DNA of 64,000 bases. Source: Hydractinia symbiolongicarpus (taxonomy: Eukaryota; Cnidaria; Hydrozoa; Anthoathecata; Hydractiniidae). The stretch spans positions 2,108,001-2,172,000 of the forward strand of contig NC_079886.1 in NCBI RefSeq assembly GCF_029227915.1, read 5' to 3'. The notes beneath the pieces are model-generated. The model was not told the DNA's origin and searched no databases. It saw nothing but the letters and a program-made list of their open reading frames with translations. Of this stretch, positions 38,271 through 50,593 are shown in pieces (position 1 is the stretch's first letter; every line of letters starts with the position of its first letter). Made by a program: the position numbers and the translations under genes.

Positions 38271-39943
38271 TTGTAAATTATTTTTTAATCACTAAAACGG
38301 ATGAGACTTGTAGTTTTCAAAAATATTTTCATTTTTGATGAGACGCTGAATAAAAGAAGTTTAATCGCCGGCAAACGAAAACCCGCGATTTCCTGTAAAT
38401 CCCGGACTTGTCCCGTATAGTCGAATGTATAAAAGAAAGTACCCAGGATGTAAACTCATTTTCCGACCGATTTTGTAAATTATTTTTTAATCACTAAAAC
38501 GGATGAGGCTTGTAGTTTTCAAAAATATTTTCATTTTAGATGAGACGCTGAATAAAAGAAGTTTAATCGCCGGCAAACGAAAACCAGCGATTTCCCGTAA
38601 ATCCCGTACTCGGCCCGTATAGTCAAAAGTACTTAATAGAAGTACCCAGGGAGTAAACTGATTTCCCGAATGATTTTTTAAATTATTTTTTCACCACTAA
38701 AACGCATGAGACTTGTAGTTTTCAAAAATATTTTCATGGTTGATGAGACGCTAAATAAAAGAAGTTTAATCGCCGGCAAACGAAAACCCGCGATTTCCCG
38801 TAAATCCCGTACTCGGCCCGTATAGTCGAATGTATATAAAGAAAGTACCCAGGGAGTAAACTCATTTTCCGAACGATTTTTTAAATTATTGTTTGACCAC
38901 CAAAACGCATGAGACTTGTAGTTTTCAAAAATGTTTTCATTTTTGATAAGACGCTGAATAAAAAAAGTTTAATCGCCGGCAAACGAAAACCCGCGATTTC
39001 CCGTAAATCCGGTACTCGGCCCGTATAGTCAAAAGTATACGAAGAAAGTACTCAAGGAGTAAACTCATTTCCCGAACGATTTTTTAAATTATTTTTTCAC
39101 CAGTAAAACGCATGAGACTTGTAGTTTTCAAATATGTTTTCATTTTTGATGAGACTCTAAATAAAAGAAGTTTAATCGCCGGCAAACGAAAACCCGCGAT
39201 TTCCCGTAAATCCCGGACTCGGCCCGTATAGTCAAAAGTATACAAAGAAAGTATCCAGGGAGTAAAATTCATTTCCCAAACGATTTTTTAAATTATTTTT
39301 TCACCACTAAAACGCATGAGACTTGTAGTTTTCAAAAATGTTTTCATTTTTGATGAGAGGCTGAATAAAAGAAGTTTAATCGCCGGCAAACGAAAACCCG
39401 CGATTTCCTGTAAATCCCGGACTTGGCCCGTATAGTCGAATGTACAAAGGTAAGTACCCAAGGAGTAAACTCATTTCCCGAACAATTTTGTAAATTATTT
39501 TTTAATCACTAAAACGGATGAGACTTGTAGTTTTCAAAAATATTTTCATTTTTGATGAGACGCTGAATAAAAGAAGTTTAATCGCCGGCAAACGAAAACC
39601 CGCGATTTCCTGTAAATCCCGGACTTGTCCCGTATAGTCGAATGTATAAAAGAAAGTACCCAGGATGTAAACTCATTTTCCGACCGATTTTGTAAATTAT
39701 TTTTTAATCACTAAAACGGATGAGGCTTGTAGTTTTCAAAAATATTTTCATTTTAGATGAGACGCTGAATAAAAGAAGTTTAATCGCCGGCAAACGAAAA
39801 CCAGCGATTTCCCGTAAATCCCGTACTCGGCCCGTATAGTCAAAAGTACTTAATAGAAGTACCCAGGGAGTAAACTGATTTCCCGAATGATTTTTTAAAT
39901 TATTTTTTCACCACTAAAACGCATGAGACTTGTAGTTTTCAAA
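37535..39943 (+). repeat. 6-mer HOR, 1217 bp, two copies
   Basis: TGTTTGACC at 37673 and 38890, and the 1-base insertion GTAAAATTCATTTCCC (about 38046 and 39263), are 1217 bp apart. The copies, split near 38740, also share GAGAGGCTGAATAAAAG and ACTTAATAGAAGTACCC. Confidence 0.8.
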
Positions 39944-40511
39944 AATGTTTTCATTTTTGATGAGACGCTAAATAAAAGAAGTTTAATCGCCGGCAAACAA
40001 AAACCCGCGATTTCCCGTAAATCCCGTACTCGGCCCATATAGTCAAAAGTATACAAAGAAAGTACCCAGGGAGTAAACTCATTTCCCGAACGATTTTTTA
40101 AATTATTTTTTCACCACTAAAACGCATGAGACTTGTAGTTTTCAAAAATGTTTTCATTTTTGATGAGACGCTGAATAAAAGAAGTTTATTCGCCGGCAAA
40201 CGAAAACCCGCGATTTCCTGTAAAACCCGGACTTGGCCCGTATAGTCGAATGTATAAAAGAAAGTACCCAAGGAGTAAACTCATTTCCAGAACGATTTTG
40301 TAAATTATTTTTTAATCACTAAAACGGATAAGACTTGTAGTTTTCAAAAATATTTTCATGGTTGATGAGACGCTGAATAAAAGAAGTTTAATCGCCGGCA
40401 AACGAAAACCCGCGATTTCCCGTCAATCCCGTACTCGGCCCGTATAGTCGAATGTATATAAAGAAAGTACCCAGGGAGTAAACTCATTTCCCGAACGATT
40501 TTTTAAATTAT

Positions 40512-41560
40512 TGTTTGACCACCAAAACGCATGAGACTTGTAGTTTTCAAAAATGTTTTCATTTTTGATAAGACGCTGAATAAAAAAAGTTTAATCGCCG
40601 GCAAACGAAAACCCGCGATTTCCCGTAAATCCGGTACTCGGCCCGTATAGTCAAAAGTATACAAAGAAAGTACTCAAGGAGTAAACTCATTTCCCGAACG
40701 ATTTTTTAAATTATTTTTTCACCAGTAAAACGCATGAGACTTGTAGTTTTCAAATATGTTTTCATTTTTGATGAGACTCTAAATAAAAGAAGTTTAATCG
40801 CCAGCAAACGAAAACCCGCGTTTTCCCGTAAATCCGGGACTTATCCTGTATAGTCGAATGTATAAAAGAAAGTACCCAGGGAGTAAACTCATTTCCCGAA
40901 CGATTTTTTAAATTATTGTTTGACCACCAAAACGCATGAGACTTGTAGTTTTCAAAAATGTTTTCATTTTTGATAAGACGCTGAATAAAAAAAGTTTAAT
41001 CGCCAGCAAACGAAAACCCGTGATTTCCCGTAAATCCGGTACTCGGCCCGTATAGTCAAAAGTATACAAAGAAAGTACTCAAGGAGTAAACTCATTTCCC
41101 GAACGATTTTTTAAATTATTTTTTCACCAGTAAAACGCATGAGACTTGTAGTTTTCAAATATGTTTTCATTTTTGATGAGACTCTAAATAAAAGAAGTTT
41201 AACCGCCGGCAAACGAAAACCCGCGATTTCCCGTAAATCCCGGACTTATCCTGTATAGTCGAATGTATAAAAGAAAGTACCCAAGGAGTAAACTCATTTC
41301 CCGAACGATTTTGTAAATTATTTTTTAATCACTAAAACGCATGAGACTTGTAGTTTTCAAATATGTTTTCATTTTTGATGAGACTCTAAATAAAAGAAGT
41401 TTAACCGCCGGCAAACGAAAACCCGCGATTTCCCGTAAATCCCGGACTTATCCTGTATAGTCGAATGTATAAAAGAAAGTACCCAAGGAGTAAACTCATT
41501 TCCCGAACGATTTTGTAAATTATTTTTTAATCACTAAAACGCATGAGACTTGTAGTTTTC
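40512..41560 (+). repeat. 2-mer (406 bp) and 1-mer (202 bp) duplications
   Basis: TGTTTGACC at 40512 and 40918 marks a two-unit step. Next to it TTTAACCGCCGG at 41198 and 41400 marks a single unit copied whole, with the same CAAATATG, GACTCTAAAT and GGACTTATCC variants. Confidence 0.65.
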
Positions 41561-41815
41561 AAAAATGTTTTCATTTTTGATGAGACGCTGAATAAAAGAA
41601 GTTTAATCGCCGGCAAACGAAAACCCGCGATTTCCCGTAAATCCCGTACTCGGCCCGTATAGTCAAAAGTGTACAAAGAAAGTACCCAGGGAGTAAACTC
41701 ATTTCCCGAACGATTTTTTAAATTATTTTTTCACCACTAAAACGCAAGAGACTTGTAGTTTTCAAAAATGTTTTCATTTTTGATGAGACGCTAAATAAAA
41801 GAAGTTTAATCGCCA

Positions 41816-43031
41816 CCAAACGAAAACCCGCGACTTCCCGTAAATCCCGTACTCGGCCCGTATAGTCGAATGTATATAAAAAAAGTACCCAGGGAGTAAA
41901 CTCATTTCCCGAACGATTTTTTACATTATTTTTTCACCACTAAAACGCATGAGACTTGTAGTTTTCAAAAATGTTTTCATTTTTGATGAGACGCTAAATA
42001 AAAGAAGTTTAATCGCCGGCAAGCGAAAACCCACGATTTCCCGTAAATCCCGGACTCGGCCCATATAGTCAAAAGTATACAAAGAAAGTACCCAGGGTGT
42101 AAACTCATTTCCCGAACGATTTTTTAAATTATTTTTTCACCACTAAAACGCATGAGACTTGTAGTTTTCAAAAATGTTTTCATTTTTGATGAGACGCTGA
42201 ATAAAAGAAGTTTAATCGCCGGCAAACGAAAACCAGCGATTTCCCGTAAATCCCGTACTCGGCACGTATAGTCAAAAGTACTTAAAAGAAGTACCCAGGG
42301 AGTAAACTGATTTCCGAATGATTTTTTAAATTATTTTTTCACCACTAAAACGCATGAGACTTGTAGTTTTTAAAAATGTTTTCATTTTTGATGAGACGCT
42401 AAATAAAAGAAGTTTAATCGCCGGCAAACGAAAACCCGCGACTTCCCGTAAATCCCGTACTCGGCCCGTATAGTCGAATGTATATAAAAAAAGTACCCAG
42501 GGAGTAAACTCATTTCCCGAACGATTTTTTACATTATTTTTTCACCACTAAAACGCATGAGACTTGTAGTTTTCAAAAATGTTTTCATTTTTGATGAGAC
42601 GCTAAATAAAAGAAGTTTAATCGCCGGCAAGCGAAAACCCACGATTTCCCGTAAATCCCGGACTCGGCCCATATAGTCAAAAGTATACAAAGAAAGTACC
42701 CAGGGTGTAAACTCATTTCCCGAACGATTTTTTAAATTATTTTTTCACCACTAAAACGCATGAGACTTGTAGTTTTCAAAAATGTTTTCATTTTTGATGA
42801 GACGCTGAATAAAAGAAGTTTAATCGCCGGCAAACGAAAACCAGCGATTTCCCGTAAATCCCGTACTCGGCACGTATAGTCAAAAGTACTTAAAAGAAGT
42901 ACCCAGGGAGTAAACTGATTTCCCGAATGATTTTTTAAATTATTTTTTCACCACTAAAACGCATGAGACTTGTAGTTTTTAAAAATGTTTTCATTTTTGA
43001 TGAGACGCTAAATAAAAGAAGTTTAATCGCC
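41816..43031 (+). repeat. 3-mer HOR, 608 bp, two copies
   Basis: The private variant CTCGGCACGTATAG lies at 42261 and 42869. GGCAAGCGAAAACCCACG and GTACTTAAAAGAAGTAC repeat in the same order. The first copy has a one-base deletion (GATTTCCGAATG) not in the second. Confidence 0.8.
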
Positions 43032-43299
43032 GGCAAACGAAAACCCGCGATTTCCCGTAAATCCCGTACTCGGCCCATATAGTCAAAAGTATACAAAGAA
43101 AGTACCCAGGGAGTAAACTCAATTCTCGAACGATTTTTTAAATTATTTTTTAATCACTAAAACGGATAAGACTTGTAGTTTTCAAAAATATTTTCATGGT
43201 TGATGAGACGCTGAATAAAAGAAGTTTAATCGCCGGCAAACGAAAACCCGCGATTTCCCGTCAATCCCGTACTCGGCCCGTATAGTCGAATGTATATAA

Positions 43300-44870
43300 A
43301 GAAAGTACCCAGGGAGTAAACTCATTTCCCGAACGATTTTTTAAATTATTGTTTGACCACCAAAACGCATGAGACTTGTAGTTTTCAAAAATGTTTTCAT
43401 TTTTGATAAGACGCTGAATAAAAAAAGTTTAATCGCCGGCAAACGAAAACCCGCGATTTCCCGTAAATCCGGTACTCGGCCCGTATAGTCAAAAGTATAC
43501 AAAGAAAGTACTCAAGGAGTAAACTCATTTCTCGAACGATTTTTTAAATTATTTTTTCACCAGTAAAACGCATGGGACTTGTAGTTTTCAAATATGTTTT
43601 CATTTTTGATGAGACTCTAAATAAAAGAAGTTTAATCGCCGGCAAACGAAAACCTGCGATTTCCCGTAAATCCCGGACTCGGCCCGTATAGTCAAAAGTA
43701 TACAAAGAAAGTATCCAGGGAGTAAATTCATTTCCCGAACGATTTTTTAAATTATTTTTTCACCACTAAAACGCATGAGACTTGTAGTTTTCAAAAATGT
43801 TTTCATTTTTGATGAGAGGCTGAATAAAAGAAGTTTAATCGCCGGCAAACGAAAACCCGCGATTTCCTGTAAATCCCGGACTTGGCCCGTATAGTCGAAT
43901 GTACAAAGGAAAGTACCCAAGGAGTAAACTCATTTCCCGAACAATTTTGTAAATTATTTTTTAATCACTAAAACGGATAAGACTTGTAGTTTTCAAAAAT
44001 ATTTTCATGGTTGATGAGACGCTGAATAAAAGAAGTTTAATCGCCGGCAAACGAAAACCCGCGATTTCCCGTAAATCCCGTACTCGGCCCGTATAGTCGA
44101 ATGTATATAAAGAAAGTACCCAGGGAGTAAACTCATTTTCCGAACGATTTTTTAAATTATTGTTTGACCACCAAAACGCATGAGACTTGTAGTTTTCAAA
44201 AATGTTTTCATTTTTGATAAGACGCTGAATAAAAAAAGTTTAATCGCCGGCAAACGAAAACCCGCGATTTCCCGTAAATCCGGTACTCGGCCCGTATAGT
44301 CAAAAGTATACAAAGAAAGTACTCAAGGAGTAAACTCATTTCCCGAACGATTTTTTAAATTATTTTTTCACCAGTAAAACGCATGAGACTTGTAGTTTTC
44401 AAATATGTTTTCATTTTTGATGAGACTCTAAATAAAAGAAGTTTAATCGCCGGCAAACGAAAACCCGCGATTTCCCGTAAATCCCGGACTCGGCCCGTAT
44501 AGTCAAAAGTATACAAAGAAAGTATCCAGGGAGTAAATTCATTTCCCAAACGATTTTTTAAATTATTTTTTCACCACTAAAACGCTTGAGACTTGTAGTT
44601 TTCAAAAATGTTTTCATTTTTGATGAGAGGCTGAATAAAAGAAGTTTAATCGCCGGCAAACGAAAACCCGCGATTTCCTGTAAATCCCGGACTTGGCCCG
44701 TATAGTCGAATGTACAAAGGAAAGTACCCAAGGAGTAAACTCATTTCCCGAACAATTTTGTAAATTATTTTTTAATCACTAAAACGGATGAGACTTGTAG
44801 TTTTCAAAAATATTTTCATTTTTGATGAGACGCTGAATAAAAGAAGTTTAATCGCCGGCAAACGAAAACC
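43300..44870 (+). repeat. Dispersed copy of the 36.8-38.3 kb block
   Basis: TGTTTGACC at 43350 and 44161 mirrors 36862 and 37673, each pair 6488 bp apart (32 units). Order and variants (GAGAGGCTG, GTACAAAGGAAAG, CAAATATG) agree between the two places, so one block was copied over 6.5 kb or the array between them was later expanded. Confidence 0.65.
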
Positions 44871-44879
44871 CGCGATTTC

Positions 44880-46260
44880 CCGTAAATTCCGTACTCGGCC
44901 CGTATAGTCAAAAGTACATAAAAAAGTACCCAGGCAGTAAACTGATTTCCCGAATGATTTTTTAAATCATTTTTTCACTACTAAAACGCATGAGACTTGT
45001 AGTTTTCAAATATGTTTTCATTTTTGATGAGACTCTAAATAAAAGAAGTTTAATCGCCGGCAAACGAAAACCCGCGATTTCCCGTAAATCCTGGACTCGG
45101 CCCGTATAGTCAAAAGTATACAAAGAAAGTATCCAGGGAGTAAATTCATTTCCCGAACGATTTTTTAAATTATTTTTTCACCACTAAATCGCATGAGACT
45201 TGTAGTTTTCAAAAATGTTTTCATTTTTGATGAGACGCTGAATAAAAGAAGTTTAATCGCCGGCAAACGAAAACCCGCGATTTCCTGTAAATCCCTGGCT
45301 TGGCTCCTATAGTCGAATGTATACAAAGAAAGTACCCAGGGAGTAAACTGATTTCCCGAACGATTTTTCAAATTATTTCTGCAGCACTAGAACGAATGAG
45401 ACGTGTAGTATTCAAAAATGTTTACATTTTTGATGAGACGCTAAATAAAACAAGTTTATTCGCCGGCAAACGAAAACCTGCGATTTCCCGTAAATCCCGG
45501 ACACGACCCGTATAATCAAAAGTATACAAAGAAAGTACCCTGTGAATAAACTCATTTTCAGAACGATTTTTTAAATTATTTTTTCACCACTCAAACGCAT
45601 GAGACTTGTAGTTTTCCAAAATGTTTTCATTCTTGATGAGACGATAAATAAAAGAAGTTTAATCGCCGGCAAACGAAAACCCGCGATTTCCCGTAAATCC
45701 CGGGCTTGGCCCGTATGGTCGAATGTATATAAAGAAAGTACCCTGTGAGTAAACTCATTTCCCGAACGATTTTTCAAAATATTTTTTCACCATTAAAGCG
45801 CATGAGATTTGCAGTTTTCAAAAATGTTTTCATTTTTGATGAGACGCTGAATGAAAAAAGTTTGATCTCCGGCACACGAAAACCCGGGATTTCCTGTAAA
45901 TCCCGAACTTGGCCCGTATAGTGGAATGTATAAAAGAAAGTACCCAGGGAGTAAACACATTTCCCGAACGATTTTTCAAAATATATTTTCACCATTAAAA
46001 CGCATGAGATTTGTAGTTTTCAAAAATGTTTTCATTTTTGATGAGACGCTGAATGAAAGAAGTTTGATCTCCGGCAAACGAAAACCTGGGATTTCCTGTA
46101 AATCCCGAACTTGGCCCGTATAGTGGAATGTATAAAAGAAAGTACCCAGGGAGTAAACTGATTTCCCGAACCATTTTTTAAATTATTTTTTCACCACTAG
46201 AACAAATGAGACTTGTAGTATTCAAAAATGTTTACATTTTTGAGAAGACGCTAAATAAAA
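44880..46260 (+). repeat. Block of diverged monomers
   Basis: These units still align to the 203-bp monomer but carry many private changes: TCCCTGGCTTGGCTCC (about 45292), TTTCTGCAGCACTAGAACG (about 45376), GACGTGTAGTATTC, TACCCTGTGAATAAAC, GAGATTTGCAG (45805), TTTGATCTCCGG (about 45861 and 46063) and AAACCCGGGATTTCC. Two units carrying GATCTCC are a 202-bp local duplication. Such divergence usually marks array that has escaped recent homogenisation, often an old edge. Confidence 0.8.
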
Positions 46261-46540
46261 GAAGTTTAATGGCCGGCAAACGAAAACCCGCGATTTCCCG
46301 TAAATCCCGTACTCGGCCCGTATAGTCAAAAGTGTACAAAGAAAGTACCCAGGGAGTAAACTCATTTCCCGAACAATTTTTTAAATTATTTTTTCGCCAC
46401 TAAAACGCAAGGGACTTGTAGTTTTCAAAAATGTTTTCATTTTTGATGAGACGCTAAATAAAAGAAGTTTAATCGCCGGCAAACGAAAACCCGCGATTTC
46501 CCGTAAATCCCGTACTCGGCCCGTATAGTCGAATGTATAT

Positions 46541-49500
46541 AAAGAAAGTAGCCAGGGAGTAAACTCATTTCCCGAACGATTTTTTAAATTATTTTTTCCC
46601 CACTAAAACGCATGAGACTTGTAGTTTTCAAAAATGTTATCATTTTTGATAAGACGCTGAATAAAAGAAGTTTAATCGCCGGCAAACGAAAACCCGCGAG
46701 TTCCCGTAAATCCGGTACTCGGCCCGTATAGTCAAAAGTATACAAAGAAAGTACTCAAGGAGTAAACTCATTTCCCGAACGATTTTTTAAATTATTTTTT
46801 CACCACTAAAGCGCATGAGACTTGTAGTTTTCAAAAATGTTTTCATTTTTGATGAGACGCTAAATAAAAGAAGTTTAATCGCCGGCAAACGAAAACCCGC
46901 GATTTCCCGTAAATCCGGTACTCGGCCCGTATAGTCGAATGTATATAAAAAAAGTACCCAGGGAGTAAACTCATTTTCCGAACGATTTTTTACATTATTT
47001 TTTCACCACTAAAACGCATGAGACTTGTAGTTTTCAAAAATGTTTTCATTTTTGATGAGACGCTGAATAAAAGAAGTTTAATCGCCGGCAAACGAAAACC
47101 CGCGATTTCCCGTAAATCCGGTACTCGGCCCGTATAGTCAAAAGTGTACAAAGAAAGTACCCAGGGAGTAAACTCATTTCCCGAACGATTTTTTAAATTA
47201 TTTTTTCACCACTAAAACGCAAGAGACTTGTAGTTTTCAAAAATGTTTTTATTTTTGATGAGACGCTAAATAAAAGAAGTTTTATCGCCGGCAAACGAAA
47301 ACCAGCGATTTCCCGTAAATCCCGTACTCGGCCCGTATAGTCGAATGTATATAAAGAAAGTAGCCAGGGAGTAAACTCATTTCCCGAACGATTTTTTAAA
47401 TTATTTTTTCACCACTAAAACGCATGAGACTTGTAGTTTTCAAAAATGTTTTCATTTTTGATAAGACGCTGAATAAAAGAAGTTTAATCGCCGGCAAACG
47501 AAAACCCGCGAGTTCCCGTAAATCCGGTACTCGGCCCGTATAGTCAAAAGCATACAAAGAAAGTACTCAAGGAGTAAACTCATTTCCCGAACGATTTTTT
47601 AAATTATTTTTTCACCACTAAAACCCATGAGACTTGCAGTTTTCAAAAATGTTTTCATTTTTGATGAGACGCTAAATAAAAGAAGTTTAATCGCCGGTAA
47701 ACCAAAACCCGCGATTTCCCGTAAATCCCGTACTCGGCCCGTATAGTCGAATGTATATAAAGAAAGTAGCCAGGGAGTAAACTCATTTCCCGAACGATTT
47801 TTTAAATTATTTTTTCACCACTAAAACGCATGAGACTTGTAGTTTTCAAAAATGTTATCATTTTTGATAAGACGCTGAATAAAAGAAGTTTAATCGCCGG
47901 CAAACGAAAACCCGCGAGTTCCCGTAAATCCGGTACTCGGCCCGTATAGTCAAAAGTATACAAAGAAAGTACTCAAGGAGTAAACTCATTTCCCGAACGA
48001 TTTTTTAAATTATTTTTTCACCACTAAAGCGCATGAGACTTGTAGTTTTCAAAAATGTTTTCATTTTTGATGAGACGCTAAATAAAAGAAGTTTAATCGC
48101 CGGCAAACGAAAACCCGCGATTTCCCGTAAATCCGGTACTCGGCCCGTATAGTCGAATGTATATAAAAAAAGTACCCAGGGAGTAAACTCATTTTCCGAA
48201 CGATTTTTTACATTATTTTTTCACCACTAAAACGCATGAGACTTGTAGTTTTCAAAAATGTTTTCATTTTTGATGAGACGCTGAATAAAAGAAGTTTAAT
48301 CGCCGGCAAACGAAAACCCGCGATTTCCCGTAAATCCGGTACTCGGCCCGTATAGTCAAAAGTGTACAAAGAAAGTACCCAGGGAGTAAACTCATTTCCC
48401 GAACGATTTTTTAAATTATTTTTTCACCACTAAAACGCAAGAGACTTGTAGTTTTCAAAAATGTTTTTATTTTTGATGAGACGCTAAATAAAAGAAGTTT
48501 TATCGCCGGCAAACGAAAACCCGCGATTTCCCGTAAATCCCGTACTCGGCCCGTATAGTCGAATGTATATAAAGAAAGTAGCCAGGGAGTAAACTCATTT
48601 CCCGAACGATTTTTTAAATTATTTTTTCACCACTAAAACGCATGAGACTTGTAGTTTTCAAAAATGTTTTCATTTTTGATAAGACGCTGAATAAAAGAAG
48701 TTTAATCGCCGGCAAACGAAAACCCGCGAGTTCCCGTAAATCCGGTACTCGGCCCGTATAGTCAAAAGCATACAAAGAAAGTACTCAAGGAGTAAACTCA
48801 TTTCCCGAACGATTTTTTAAATTATTTTTTCACCACTAAAACCCATGAGACTTGCAGTTTTCAAAAATGTTTTCATTTTTGATGAGACGCTAAATAAAAG
48901 AAGTTTAATCGCCGGTAAACCAAAACCCGCGATTTCCCGTAAATCCCGTACTCGGCCCGTATAGTCGAAGGTATATAAAAAAAGTACCCAGGGAGTAAAC
49001 TCATTTCCCGAACGATTTTTTACTTTATTTTTTCACCACTAAAACACATGAGACTTGTAGTTTTCAAAAATGTTTTCATTTTTGATAAGACGCTGAATAA
49101 AAGAAGTTTAATCGCCGGCAAACGAAAACCCGCGATTTCCCGTAAATCCGGTCCTCGGCCCGTATAGTCAAAAGTATACAAAGAAAGTACCCAGAGTGTA
49201 AACTCATTTCCCGAACGATTTTTTAAATTATTTTTTCACCACTAAAACGCATGAGACTTATAGTTTTCAAAAATGTTTTCATTTTTGATGAGACGCTGAA
49301 TAAAAGAAGTTTAATCGCCGGCAAACGAAAACCCGCGATTTCCTGTAAATCCCGGACTTATCCTGTATAGTCGAGTGTATAAAAGAAAGTACCCAGGGAG
49401 TAAACTCATTTTCCGAACGATTTTTTACATTATTTTTTCACCACTAAAACGCATGAGACTTGTAGTTTTCAAAAATGTTTTCATTTTTGATGAGACGCTG

Positions 49501-50593
49501 AATAAAAGAAGTTTAATCGCCGGCAAACGAAAACCCGCGATTTCCCGTAAATCCGGTACTCGGCCCGTATAGTCAAAAGTGTACAAAGAAAGTACCCAGG
49601 GAGTAAACTCATTTCCCGAACGATTTTTTAAATTATTTTTTCACCACTAAAACGCAAGAGACTTGTAGTTTTCAAAAATGTTTTTATTTTTGATGAGACG
49701 CTAAATAAAAGAAGTTTTATCGCCGGCAAACGAAAACCCGCGATTTCCCGTAAATCCCGTACTCGGCCCGTATAGTCGAATGTATATAAAGAAAGTAGCC
49801 AGGGAGTAAACTCATTTCCCGAACGATTTTTTAAATTATTTTTTCACCACTAAAACGCATGAGACTTGTAGTTTTCAAAAATGTTTTCATTTTTGATAAG
49901 ACGCTGAATAAAAGAAGTTTAATCGCCGGCAAACGAAAACCCGCGAGTTCCCGTAAATCCGGTACTCGGCCCGTATAGTCAAAAGCATACAAAGAAAGTA
50001 CTCAAGGAGTAAACTCATTTCCCGAACGATTTTTTAAATTATTTTTTCACCACTAAAACCCATGAGACTTGCAGTTTTCAAAAATGTTTTCATTTTTGAT
50101 GAGACGCTAAATAAAAGAAGTTTAATCGCCGGTAAACCAAAACCCGCGATTTCCCGTAAATCCCGTACTCGGCCCGTATAGTCGAAGGTATATAAAAAAA
50201 GTACCCAGGGAGTAAACTCATTTCCCGAACGATTTTTTACTTTATTTTTTCACCACTAAAACACATGAGACTTGTAGTTTTCAAAAATGTTTTCATTTTT
50301 GATAAGACGCTGAATAAAAGAAGTTTAATCGCCGGCAAACGAAAACCCGCGATTTCCCGTAAATCCGGTCCTCGGCCCGTATAGTCAAAAGTATACAAAG
50401 AAAGTACCCAGAGTGTAAACTCATTTCCCGAACGATTTTTTAAATTATTTTTTCACCACTAAAACGCATGAGACTTATAGTTTTCGAAAATGTTTTCATT
50501 TTTGATGAGACGCTGAATAAAAGAAGTTTAATCGCCGGCAAACGAAAACCCGCGATTTCCTGTAAATCCCGGACTTATCCTGTATAGTCGAGT
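46541..50593 (+). repeat. 6-mer HOR tract, 1217-bp period, about 3.3 copies
   Basis: CATACAAAG (47551, 48769, 49986), ATGTTATC (46634, 47852) and TTTACTTTATTTT (49020, 50237) all step by 1217-1218 bp. The matched pairs shift phase along the tract (46541-47757 with 47758 onward; 48160-49376 with 49377-50593), so at least two exchanges with different breakpoints occurred. Confidence 0.8.

Larger units (their letters stand above)
20300..46300. repeat. Middle satellite domain
   Basis: Marked by variants not seen in the flanking domains: CACCAGTAAAACG (from about 22.28 to 44.37 kb), TCATGGTTGATGAG, TTGTTTGACCACC, CAAATATGTTTTC with GAGACTCTAAAT, and GTACTTAAAAGAAGTAC. The left edge grades over a kilobase or so; the right edge is the diverged block at 44.9-46.3 kb. 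Confidence 0.7.
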
